DNA of 14,067 nucleotides, from NCBI GenBank assembly GCA_045591485.1, contig JAZNSV010000215.1, forward strand, positions 1 through 14,067, given 5' to 3'. The position numbers were made by a program, and so were the translations under genes. Source of the stretch: Colimorpha sp045591485 (GTDB lineage: Bacteria; Bacteroidota; Bacteroidia; Bacteroidales; P3). The notes below the pieces were generated by a model. That model was given only the letters and a program-made list of their open reading frames with translations. It ran no database searches and had not been told where the DNA came from. Shown in pieces: positions 1-12,000 of this stretch. The stretch's first letter is position 1, and every line of letters begins with the position of its first letter.

Positions 1-46
1 CCTTTCGAAGGGTGTCGGCGGCCGTTGCAATTGCGATTTGTAAGCC

Positions 47-3000
47 TTAGCGCACCACTATGACGCGCTTGGCCGGAGCATTGCCCACCTTGACAAGGTA
101 GACGCCTGCGGCGGCCATGCGGAACTCGCATCCGTCGGCAACACGCAACTCGCTGCAGACAAGGCGGCCGTTGACGTCGTAGACGAGCACGTCGCCATCG
201 GCGGCGCCGCGCACCACTATCTTGCCGTCGGTGCTGTAGACGGTTGCGCTGTTAGCGTCGACATTGTCGATGCCGTCGTTGTCGCGCTCGAAGACGGCGG
301 TGAGGGTGATGTTGGCGTTGACGGTGAACGAGTAGATGCTGTCGGTGCTCGCCATCTGGTCGCCGTTCATCCAGCCGACGAAACGGTAGCCTTCATAGGC
401 GTGGGCCGTGAGGGTGCACATGCTGCCTTCGTTGTAGGTGCCGGAGCCTTCGACGTAGCCCATAGCCGGGTCGTTGACCTCGACGCTGACCACATAGGCT
501 GTCGGGACAGGCTGGCCTTGGGCGAAGAGGGCCGTGAGGGTGATGTCGGCATCGACGGTGAAGGTATAGGTGGCGGTGGTTGCCAAAGTAGCGGTGTCGC
601 TCATCCAGGCCACGAAAACGTAGCCCTCATTGGGCGTGGCGGTTACGGTGAGGCTGGTGCCTTCGGCAAATACGCCGCCGGCAGTGCTCACGGTGCCCAT
701 CATGGTATCGGAGCTGAAGACGCTGACGGTGTAGTATACCGTGTCGCCCGGGACGACGATGGCCTCGAAGTAGGCTTCAACGGCGGTGTCGGACACAACG
801 GTGAAGCTGATGCTGGCAACGGTGTCGCCATTGCTCCAGCCTGTGAAGCGGTAGCCATCGGCGGCAGTGGCCACGAGGGTGGCCTCGGTGCCGTAGGCAT
901 ACTGGCCTGCGCCGACGACGGTGCCCATCGCGGTGTCGCAGCTGACGAGGACGGTGTGGGTGTCGATGGCGAAGTAGGCGGTGAGAATAGTATCGCTGTC
1001 TACGACCACCGTTGTTGCGGCCTCGGCGCTGCCGTTGCTCCAGCCAATGAAGTGGTGGTGCTCCGCAGGGATGGCGGTGATGTTGGCGGTGTCGCCAATC
1101 TGGTACATGCCAGCGCCACTGACGGTGCCCATACCGGCGTTGCCCACCACGAGGGTCAGCATGGCGCTGTCGTTCGAGGCGAAGGTGGCGGTCAGCGCAA
1201 CATCGGAGGTGACTACGTAGTCGATGGTCTCGGTGGTCAGCACGGCGGTGCCGTCGGTCCAGCTGACGAAACGCGAGCCGTCGTCGATGGCGCTTGCTGT
1301 GAAGTGGAGCGTAGTGCCATGTTCGACTTCGAAGACGGAGCCTGCAGCCACATCGGCACCAGCGGCATCCACGACGCTGCCGCGTGTGGCATCGTAGCCG
1401 ACGGTGACGTTGTAGACATTGACGGCGAAGTTGGCGGTGAGGGTGATGTCGCCCAGGGCCACAATCTCGATGCTGGCAGCGGTGTCGCCGTTGCTCCAAC
1501 CGGTGAAGTGGCAGCCCTCGGCAGCAACGGCTGTGAAGACTACGGTGTCGCCATGGTACGGGGCGGCGTTGCTAACAGTGGCCGTGCCCAAAGCGTCAGC
1601 ATTCACCGCAGCGATGGCGGCATACTGGTTGTGGGCAAAGGTGGCAGTGACGGTGGTGTCGCCACGGACCACGACGTTGATAATTGCATCGGTCTCGCCG
1701 TTGCTCCAACCCGTGAAGTGGTAGCCGGTATTGGCCACCGCAGTGAAGGTCACAACGTCGAGGTAGAGCGGGTTTTCGTTGCTGACAGTGGCCGTACCCA
1801 TCAGTGTGTCGTTGACTCCGGTGGAGACGCTGTAGGCATTGCGCTCGAAGACGGCCACAAGGGCGGTGTCGCTCACGGCATCGACCGCGAGGATGGCTCC
1901 GGTGGCGAGCATGTTGCCCATGGCGTCGGACCAACCAACAAAGTGGTAGCCATAGTTGGCTGAGGCCGTCAAGGTGGCGGGTACGAAGTGCTTCAACACG
2001 GCCGGGGCTTCAACAGCACCCATAGTGGCATCGAAGCTGACGGTGAGCTGATAGACGTTGGTGTCGAACAAGGCCACGAATGCGGTGTCGCCGACAAGGC
2101 TTATGGTGCGCGGGTTGACTACGTTGCCGTCGTTCCAGCCAATGAAGTGGTAGCCTGTCTCGGCTATGGCTTCTATCTGGACAGCGGTGCCGTAGGCATA
2201 CTCGCCACCACCGCTGACGGCACCCATCAGCTCACTGCCCGTGCTGACGGCGACAGTGTGTGTGTCGGGTGCAAAGACGGCGGTGACGTACATATCGGTG
2301 CTCACCGTGACGGCAATGGTCTCGGAGGTGGCGGTGTTGTCGGGCAGTATCCAGTACATGAAGTGCGAACCGACGGCGGGCGTGGCGGTCAATTCAACCT
2401 CGGTGCCTTCCTCGTATTCGCCAGCACCTGTGGCAGTGCCGTTGCCGACGGTGTTGACCGTGAGGTAATAGAGACCGGCGTCGGCAAAGTTGGCCGTCAG
2501 CGTAACGTCGGAGGTCACGGTGTAGGTGATGTCGGAGGTTTCGAATGTCGTGGAGCCGTCGTTCCAACCCACGAAGCGGTAGTCGCCGTTTGCCGTGGCG
2601 GTGAAGGAAACCTCGCTGCCATGGCTGATTGTGTAGGTGGTGCCGTTGGGCACCGAAGCTGTGGCGCTTGCCACAGAACCGCGAGTGGCGTCGTAGCTTA
2701 TCGTCAAAGTATAGTTGTTGATGGCGAAGTAGGCGGTGAGGGCCACATCGCTGGTGGCAACCACACTGGTGACGGCATCAGTGCTGCCGTTGCTCCAACC
2801 AACAAAGTGGTAGCCCACGGCCGGTGTGGCGCTGAAGACCACCGTGTCGCCGTACCACGGCTGGGCATTGCTCACCATGGCGCTGCCGCGCAAGGTGTCG
2901 TTGACGCTGACGGTAGCCGCGTGGCGCGTGCGGTTGGTGGTGAATGTATAAGGCTCGCTCATCATCCACAGGTTGCCACACGAGGTCTCCACGTAGACGT

Positions 3001-6000
3001 CATAGGTTGTCATAGGTTCGAGACCGGTGACTTCGAGACTGGTGGTGTAGGCTGTGCCTTCGAAGACGATGCTGTCCCAATCAAATGCCGAGGAAGCAGG
3101 CTGTACATAGACGTAGCGTATATCGTTGCCCATATCGTCGGTCCACGCGACGGTGGCCGAAGTGGCAGTGATATTGCTCACAGCAAGGTCGCTAATACCG
3201 GCGCAGTCGTCGGTGATGAACTGGGCGCTCTCGGAGAAGGCACTGGAGAAGCCGCTGGCTTCGTCGCAGAGGGTGGCCACTCGGACGCTGTAGGTGCAAC
3301 CTGGCAGGAGCATGCCCTCAATAGCAAAGGGATTTTCTGTGGCAGTGAAATAATTGGTGCGTTCGTTGAGCGGAATACTGCTGAAGTCGGTTATGCCGAA
3401 CGTTTCGGCCACATTCTGGCTGATGGCGTCAATTACCAGTTCCACCACCCAGAGGCTGTCGGTGGCGGCGGCGGGTGTCCAACTGATGGTGGCACCGTCG
3501 CGGACGACATCGGTCACGCTGACGGCTGTGGGCACACCGGGATGACAGAAGTCGGTGGTGAAGCTGAGTGTCTCGCTCCAAGTGCCGGGCACCTGCGAGT
3601 CGCCACAGAGGGCACGCACGCTGGCAGTGTATGTGGTGCCGCGGGCAAGGCCGGTGATGGTGACGGGATGCTCGCTAACGGTGATTGTGCGATAGACGGT
3701 CTCGTTTTCTACAAGAATCTCCCATGCAGTCTCGGAACCGGAAGGCGTCCAGTCGAGAACCGCATATTCGATGTCGACCTCTTCTGCGTCAAGCCCGGTC
3801 GGCGGCAGACAGGGGGTCATCGTGGTGCTGATGACCACGCTGTCGATAGAGAGATAGTGCCACGTGTCGGTCGGGGTAACGGTGCGGAAGGCCACGCGGT
3901 TGCCGTCGCCGGCATAGGCACCGAAGTCGAAACTGTGGTGACCCACGATGGAGGCATCGGTGAAGTGGATGGTGTCGATACCGACAAATGTCTCGGCAAA
4001 TCCAGCCTCGGCATTGCTCACCACACCGGCCACGAGAATGGCATCCTCGGCGCTGCCGCCCACCTCGACAACATTGAAGTCGACAGTCAGGGTGCTGATT
4101 GGTGCAGCCATCTCGGGCAGAGCCACGATAGAGTTGTAGTCGATGTTGAGCACCGAACCGATAGCCGACGAGTAATAGTTCACCTGCGGCACTCCAGCCA
4201 TGGTGTTGGTCTCGTCAAGGGTGGTGCCCATCGGGTCATAGGCCCAGCAGGTGGGCAGGGTGCCTTGGACATCCTGGTCGAAGTCGTAGGTAAACGGCAG
4301 GTCGACAATGATGTCGCAGGCCGTGCTGGCTTCAAGCTCTACCCCTGTAGTGCTTTCGCCGTTGGGGCAAATGGCATGCACGGTGAATAAGTAGTCGGTG
4401 CCTGGACGCAGGTCGCCGAACGTGTAGGTCGTCTCGCTGGTGGTGGCATTCACAGCCGCGCCGTTGGCAATGTTGACAAGGCTCACCCCGTAGCTGGTGG
4501 CCGTGCCGTCCCACGAGAAGCCGAGGCTGTTGGCGGTGGCTTCGGCAAGCGCCAGTTCAGTGGGCATATCGCAGTTGGGCACACGTCGTATGGCTATGTT
4601 GTCTATATCGAATGTGCCGGCGGGAGTGGCGTTTACGAAGAGCAGCCGAGCCGCATCGTCCATGTTGAGGGTTAACCGGACATGAGTTGCAGCACTGAAC
4701 GTCACCTGCTGCATGTCGATAGTGTCTGCACCGTCGGCCGAAACGCTGGCCACAACAAGTGTCCAGTTCGTGTCGTTGTCGTTCCAGTTTGGTGTCGCCT
4801 CAAAGTCTACCAAGACCTGCTCTTCGCCTGTGGCGAGAACCGGTGTATAGGCGTATGCCTCGCCGTAAGACTGGAAGTAGAGAACTGCGCTGTTGTACCA
4901 GTTGATGTTGCTACGCATGTTCACCCAGCAGTTGAGGTTGGCGTTGTCGAAATCAAAGAGTACCGGCAGGCCCTCGATAACCTCGCATTCTGTGGTGACA
5001 TTGACACACGACTGCGAAGACATGTCGTCCTCACCGCAGATTGCCCGTATGCAGAATGAGTATGTCGTGCCGCTCTGCAGACCGTCTATGGTCACAGGGT
5101 GACTCGTTGTTTCGATATTGTAGCTGTAATAGTCATTATTATTATTGTAATCAATTCGCCACGCCGTTGGTGTGCCGTTGTCTTCCCAATCGAGGGTGAC
5201 GCTGTTGGTAGTGACGGTCGCGGTAATGTTTTCGGGAACGATACAGGTTGGAGCCTGCTGCAGAATGAGGTTGTCTAAGAAGGTGTAGGCGAAGCTGCCC
5301 GTGGGCGCCATCTGGCGGAAGGCTATACGGCCACCCTGTCCCTCATAGCTATTGAAATAGACCACTCTCGTGTTGAAGGCATCCATTGTGTCAATGGGCA
5401 CGAAGGTGGCACCTGCAGCGCTGGTTTCGTACACACCCACCTCGAAGCTGGTGATATTGTCGCCGCCGCCCATCATCAGGTCGAACTGGAGCATCAGCGT
5501 GTTCAGGTCGGCCTCAAATTCGGGCATCGTCACGATGGCATTGCCCACTATGAGCATCGCGTTGTCACCAATATTATACACCTGGGGAGTCCACCCACCG
5601 TTGTCAGAAAGTGACGTCTCATCGTAATCCCAGCAGGCAGGCATCGTATTGACGGCATATTCATCGAAGCCGGTGCTGTATGGCAGTTCGGCTATGATAT
5701 TGCAACCGGTGGCGGCATATACCTCGGAGCTGTAACTTTCGCCGCCGCAGATGGTGCTGACTACGAAAACATAGTTCGTGTTGGGCTGCAGACCGCTGAT
5801 AGTGACCGGATGCTCAAAGACCGACATCGACTGGTTGTCATACACGATGTTCCACATCTCGGCAGGTATCTGGTCAACCCAGTCGAGGGTCACACTGGTC
5901 GTGGTGACCTCAGTCACCGTCAGGTTGGCAGGAGCCATGCAAGCCGGAGCGTTGTCGAGCACGATGTCGGTGATATAGCCTGAGCAGAAATTCGTGGTGT

Positions 6001-9000
6001 CGCCTGCCACATGGCGGAAGGCCACGCGACGGCCGGTGCCGGTATAGGCACTGAGAAGCATTTCTATGTTGCCAGCGTTCTGGTCGTAGACGGCCAGCGG
6101 AGTGAATGTGCTGCCGAAACCGGGAGCATAGCTATCGACCACGCCCACCTCTACGGTGCCGGAGCCGTTCTCGCTGCTCAGGGTGAAGCTCAACTTCAGG
6201 GTATTCATGGCGGCATCCACCTCGGGCAGGGCCACTATCATGTTGCCCACCATGCGTATACCGTTGTTCTGGCGGTAGGCCGACTTGTGCATCGGGTACC
6301 AGCCGTGGTTGTAGCTCTGCGCCGTCGGGTCGTAGGCCCAACAGGAGGGCAGCACCTCGTCGGCCTCGTTGCTGAGGTCGAAGAAGTGGGGCACAGCGAC
6401 AAGCTCGCAGCTCGTAGTCACCTCTCCGAGGTTCATCCAAGGCGAGTTAACATCGCCGCAGAGGGTACGGGCGCTGATGGCGTAGGTAGTGGCCTGCATC
6501 AGACCGGTGAAGGTGACGCTTCCGTCATCAGTGGCAAGCTCCATCACAGTGCCGTCGGGGGCGGTGAGGCGGACGGCGTAGTCTGCGGTGGCAGTAGCAT
6601 CTCCACTGACAACCAGGGCAACGTAGTCGACACCGACACTCTCCACACTGACTGCCACAGGGGCGGGGCAGGTAGCGGGCGCCAGCACGCTCAGCGAAAC
6701 ATCGTCAAAGCCAAAGTAGCGGTTGGCGGGCTCGCTGTTAAGGTCGAAGTAGCTGAAGTATAGGCGTACTGCACTGGTCGGCAGGGTGTCGCGATAGACG
6801 CCCCACACATTGACAGCCGCCACAACGGTATCGCCATAGACACGTCCGACGCTGCCATCGGCACCAACAGTGTCATAATCCACGCGGAAAGTGGTGGCAA
6901 AATACATGCTGTTGTAATAGAATTCGAGGGCCATGGCGGTATCGGCCGTGAATGCCTTGGTAGCCAAGGTCATGTCGCCCAACTGATCGGTGGTGCTGCC
7001 GAGCACCATGCCACGGCTGCCGCTTCGGTTCATGTTGCCAGTGATGTAACCTTGTCCACCACCGTTGAACACCTCGTAATACCAGCAATTAGGTCTCGAA
7101 GAGGAAAGATTGTCGAAGTTCTCGAAGAACGAAACATCGGCTGTCAAATGCAGGGTGTCGCAGGGGACTACGGCCGAGGCATAGACCTCGCCGCTCTCGT
7201 CGAGCTCAGAGCAGACAGCTCTCAGATACATTTCGTATGTGGCACCTCCTATCGGGTCTGCAATCGTGAAACTGTTGCCGCTGAATACGGAGTCTATCGT
7301 GCCGCCGCCGGAGCGGATGTGCCATTGTGCTGCAGTGCCTTCCCATGTGAAGGTAAGGTGATCCGTTGCCACTTCGCTGGCAACAAAACTCGTAGGCTCG
7401 GCACAGACAGCCGGTGTGTTGAACCACCACGACGAGTAGTTGTTGCTCTGCTCGCCGTCGCAATAGTTGTAGACGCGCAGCTGATAGTAGGTGTTGCTGC
7501 GCAGCCCGGTGAGGGTGTAGCTGCTTCCGCTGACAATCTCTGTGCGGTCGAGCACCGCAGTGCTTCCGTTGTTGTTCCAAGCCTCGACGAGCACTGTGCC
7601 GCTTCCGCCAACCCATTGGAATGCGATGCCGTTGATGCCGATGCTGTCAATATACATATTGTCCAAACCAGGGCAGGCCTCTGGTGTGTTGACCGACATA
7701 TAGCCGCCATACTGCCAGTTGTCGTCGGCGCAGATGCTGTAGAGCTCAAAGTCGTACCAGCTCTGCTCGTTCAAGCCTGCAATGGTGACTGGATACTCAG
7801 TGACCGTGGTGTCTTGCCACTGGCCAACGTATGGGTCGTACCACATAATGGTGTAGTTCGCCATCGGGCGGTCCATCTCCCAGTCGAGGGTGATGGTGTG
7901 GGCATCGACAGCCGTAGCCGTGAAGTTATGCGGCGCAAAGCATGTCGGCATATCGGTGACGTTTACATACGGCAGGTATATAGATGTAAAGCCGTTTGTG
8001 GCGTTTATGTTCTTGAAGGCGATGTAACGGTTGTCGCCTGTGTAGGTGTCGAAGTATACACTGTGTTGGCCCTCGCCAAACACGGTGTCTATCGGCACAA
8101 AGGTGTTGCCAAAGCCTTCGCCGTTGTGGCTTACGGTGCCGACAACGAGTGAGTCGCCGTACATAATGACATTGAATTCGACCATCAATTCGCTCAGCGG
8201 ACGGCTCATCTCGGGCAGGGCCACATAGGTCAAGGCTTCCATATAGAGTGAGAAGTCGTTGTCTGCCGTCACCTGCGGCAGGGCACCAACGGCCACGTTG
8301 GTATTCGCCGGGTCGTAGGTCCAGCAGGTGGGCAGGATGCCATAGTAGGTACTGCCTGGGACAACATAGCTGTTGAACTCTTCGTAGACGTAGTCGACGG
8401 CGACGCACTCGGTGGTGAAGCGCGCCACACTGCTTTCATGGCTGAAGCCCTGACGGCCACAGTTCACTTTGACATAGGCCTCATACGTGGTGGCAGGGTT
8501 CAGGCCGCTGAGGGTGATGCTGTTGGTTGTCGAGGTGGCTTGGGTGCCTTGGCCGAGGGCAAAGCCCTTGGGGCCGTACTCGACAACGTATTCCACAAAC
8601 TGTCCCTCGGCGGCATTCCACGTGAGGGTGGCGCCGTCGTTGGTAGTGCCAGTGCAGGCCAAACCGCCCACTTCGGCGCACGGCGGAATCATCTCCACCG
8701 TCACCTCGGCCAGGTTGCTGTAGTAGCCTTCGGTCTGGAAGCCGTAGAAGACAATTCGGTTCTTCGTGAGGTCAGTCAGTTCGTCGAAGCGGTAGGTGTA
8801 CCACACGCTCTGTTCGCTGCCGTAGTCGCCATGGCGGATGGTGTCGAGGACGATGAGGTCTTCGAAGTCATCGTCGATATTGAGCACGCCAAGTATCATT
8901 TCGGCTTCGTCGCCGCCGGCAACATAACGCACACGCACCTGCAGTTCGTTGATGGGGGCGTCGACTTCAGGCAGCACAACCCAGCCGCCACCGATGAGGC

Positions 9001-12000
9001 GGGTCATGTGGTCGGCCTCGTTGCCCGTGAATGCCACGATGGCAGGCCAGTTGTTGCCGCTTTTGGGTTCGGTGCTGGTGGTACCTGCTATCCAGCAGGG
9101 GTCGTAGACATAGTAGTTGAGATCCATACTGTCGAAGTCCTCATGGTAGGGCACTGCCTTGGGACCACCGCAATTGGTCTTCCAGTTGAGGGTGTTGCCG
9201 TAGGCCCAGCCGTCGCGGCACTCGCGGCCGAGCCGCACCTGATAGTTGGTGCCGCTCTCGAGGCCAGTGATGGTGTAGGCAGTATCGCCAGCGGCCAAAA
9301 GCACCGAGTCAGTGAACTCGCCGCCACGCAGACCCCACTGCACCATGACCGCTATCTGCTCTTCGTTGGGCCATGTGAAGGTCATGCTCTCGGCCGTGGC
9401 ATCAGCGGTGTTGAACCATAGACCCTGGCAGTAACCATTGGCGGAGTAGTAGTTGTACATCATTTCGCTGCTGCAATTACGACCGATGCGGAAATCGTAG
9501 CTGCGGTCGCCGTTGAAGTTGGCCAGGTTGTAGACGCTGTCGTTCACAATATCGAGCACGTCATAGACGCCGGTATTTTCATTGTAGATGCTGATTTCGT
9601 ATTCGCTGCCTGGCACATAGCTCCACTGCAGGTCGCCGCTCTCGTTGGTCCAGACGCTGGGGGCTGCGCAGTCGCCGTTGCAGTAGGTGCTGCCGAAGAC
9701 CTCTTCGCCACCGCACATACGGCTCATGGCAAACTCCCAGTACATATTGTTGGAGAATCCGCTGACGGTGTATGTCGGCGTGGTGACGCCGCTGGCTATC
9801 AGCGTGTATTCGTCGCCGTACCACGCGCGGCGGTAGTAGATGTTGTACTCGTTGCCTTCGCGGTAGTTGTAGTCGTAGAGGGTGATGCCGCTCTCGCTCC
9901 ATTCGTAGTTCACACTCGGTGTCTGGCAGTTGCCGTTCATCCACCAGCTATTGATGGCCATACTATTGTCGCACTGGCAACCGACATAGAAGTAGACGCC
10001 ATAGCGCAGCACAATGTCGAGCGTCACGGTGTCGCTACCTGTGTACTGGCCCACCGTCACGGTGTCGTCCATGCCTGTAGCGTTGTTGTAGGTGTTATAC
10101 CACAAGGTGTACTCCATATTGGCGTCGCCGTTCCATGCCACGACATAGTTGTTCGCACTGTCGAGCCAGACACTCATGTCAGGGCCGAAGCAGTTGGCAT
10201 TGACCCAATAGGTGTAGTTGGTCACTTCGCCGTTGTCGCAGGCACGGCTGACAAAGAAACGAACATTGTTAGATGAGCGCAACGAAAGAGTCACTGTGTC
10301 GTTGCCGGTGTATTGACCCACGGTGACCGTGTCATAACTGCCAGTGTTATCGTTGTATATCACATACTTGATGGTATTCAAAGCATCCTCGTCTCCATAA
10401 CTCAGGGCGACAACATAGTTATTATCGTTGTCGATCCATGCATCAACACTCGGCGCATTGCAATTGCTGTACCAGGTATAATAGTTGGCCGAGAGGGTGT
10501 CACCGTTGCAGACACGATAGGCTTCGAACTCGTACTGATCGTACATCACGCGCGAATCGAAGCGGAAGAAACCCGATATGAGGCTGTCGGCCAGCGCTAT
10601 CCAATCGGTGGGGTTGTTGCTGATGGCGCGATAGCGGAGAATGTAGGCAATATTAGGTTGGGCTGGACTAATGGTTATATTGAGTCCGCCATCTACTTCA
10701 CTGGCACTGATTACCGGTGTCTCGCAAACATCGGGCATCTCGCAGATATTGGCATAGAATGTGGCTTGAGCCACGATGGCGTCCGTGCCGCTGTTGCCAG
10801 TGGGGGCATCCGGGGTCATCGGGCTGTCGGTGTAGTAGTGGAGCGAACGGCCACTGCCGACATTATTGACAGAAGCCCAATTCGTAGAACCTTGATAGAA
10901 GCCGCTGTGGTCGTAGACGGCCACGATAAGGTTGCTGTCGGCATTGCGTACGAACGGGGCATTGAAGGCTATGTGGTGACTGCCAAGCTGCAGGCCGAGC
11001 TGCGCATTCTGTGCCACAAGGGTCATCTGGTCGACTGGTATGTAACTGCTGGCCGAAGCAAAAGCTTCGAGGCTGCTGTTGACCAGATAGACATCAACCG
11101 TGCGGAAGGTGTCGACCGGGCTACTCAACACATGGAAGTCGATCCCCGAAAGAGTGTCGCCGAGACCTTGCAGGTCAGCGGCATTGTAGATTTGCTCAGT
11201 GAAACTGTATTTGTAGTTGGCATGGGTGGGTATGTAGCCGCTGGCATTGACGCCGACCATACGCGTTCTGCAGTCGAGGGTGCTGAATGGCAGCATAGCA
11301 CCTTCGCGCTGCTCGCCGAGGCTGATAGGCCAGACTGCAAACTCATATTCAGTACCTTGCTCCAAACCGTCGAGGCTGTAGGAACCATTGTTGCTGGCCG
11401 GTAGGTCGGCGGTCTGCCATTCGGTTTCGCCCACAGTGCGCCAGCCCACGCGCCAGCCTTCGAGCGGGTTGGCGGCATAGCCGACACTGTAGTACCAGCT
11501 AAACGCGGCGGTCTCGAAACCTGCAGCGCTGAGCGACAGGTCGGCAACCACGGGCCACGTGGCGAGGGTTGTATTGCTGTAGTAGTCGCTCCATCCAGTA
11601 GCGTAGCCGTCGCACAGGCTGCGCACGCGATAGTAATAGTAGGTTTGAGGAACGAGACCTGTGAAGGTGAAGAAGGTGTCGGTGCTGGTATAAATGGTGG
11701 TGACACTGTCGATGAAATTATACACAGTGCTCAAAGCCACCTCCCAGGCCTGGGCGTTGCTGCCCGTCCATCCGACAGATATCTCGGTGTCGGTATAGCC
11801 AGTTCTCGTAAAATTCTCCGGTGTCTTGCAGCCGGTAAACTCCATTACATTTATATTGTCTACCTTTGTTTGACCAGAGGAGTATGACTTGCTGAAAGCT
11901 ATATAAACCTGTCCGAGGGTAGCATCCTCGATGATGAAATCATACGTTGTCCAGCCATTGTCTGTATAGTTGACCGAGCCCATCTGCACGAATGTCGAGG

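Noticed and set aside
1..46. Possible terminator downstream of the adhesin stop codon (CCTTTCGAAGG at 1..11)
   Set aside because: The stem is only 4 bp, there is no following U-run visible on the minus strand, and the window ends there, so a terminator cannot be supported.
281..2923. Regular DNA repeats resembling a CRISPR-like or minisatellite array
   Set aside because: The periodicity (about 205-235 bp) and imperfect repeats follow the protein repeats exactly; there are no short identical repeats with unique spacers.
401..4390. Long plus-strand open frames (401..1963 and 1988..4390) opposite the adhesin gene, and others such as 7052..8152, 8438..9421 and 10313..11404
   Set aside because: They lie in the frame whose codons are exact reverse complements of the sense codons, so they stay open merely because TTA, CTA and TCA are rare in the real gene. 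Their translations are Gly/Val/His/Asp-rich with no recognisable domain.
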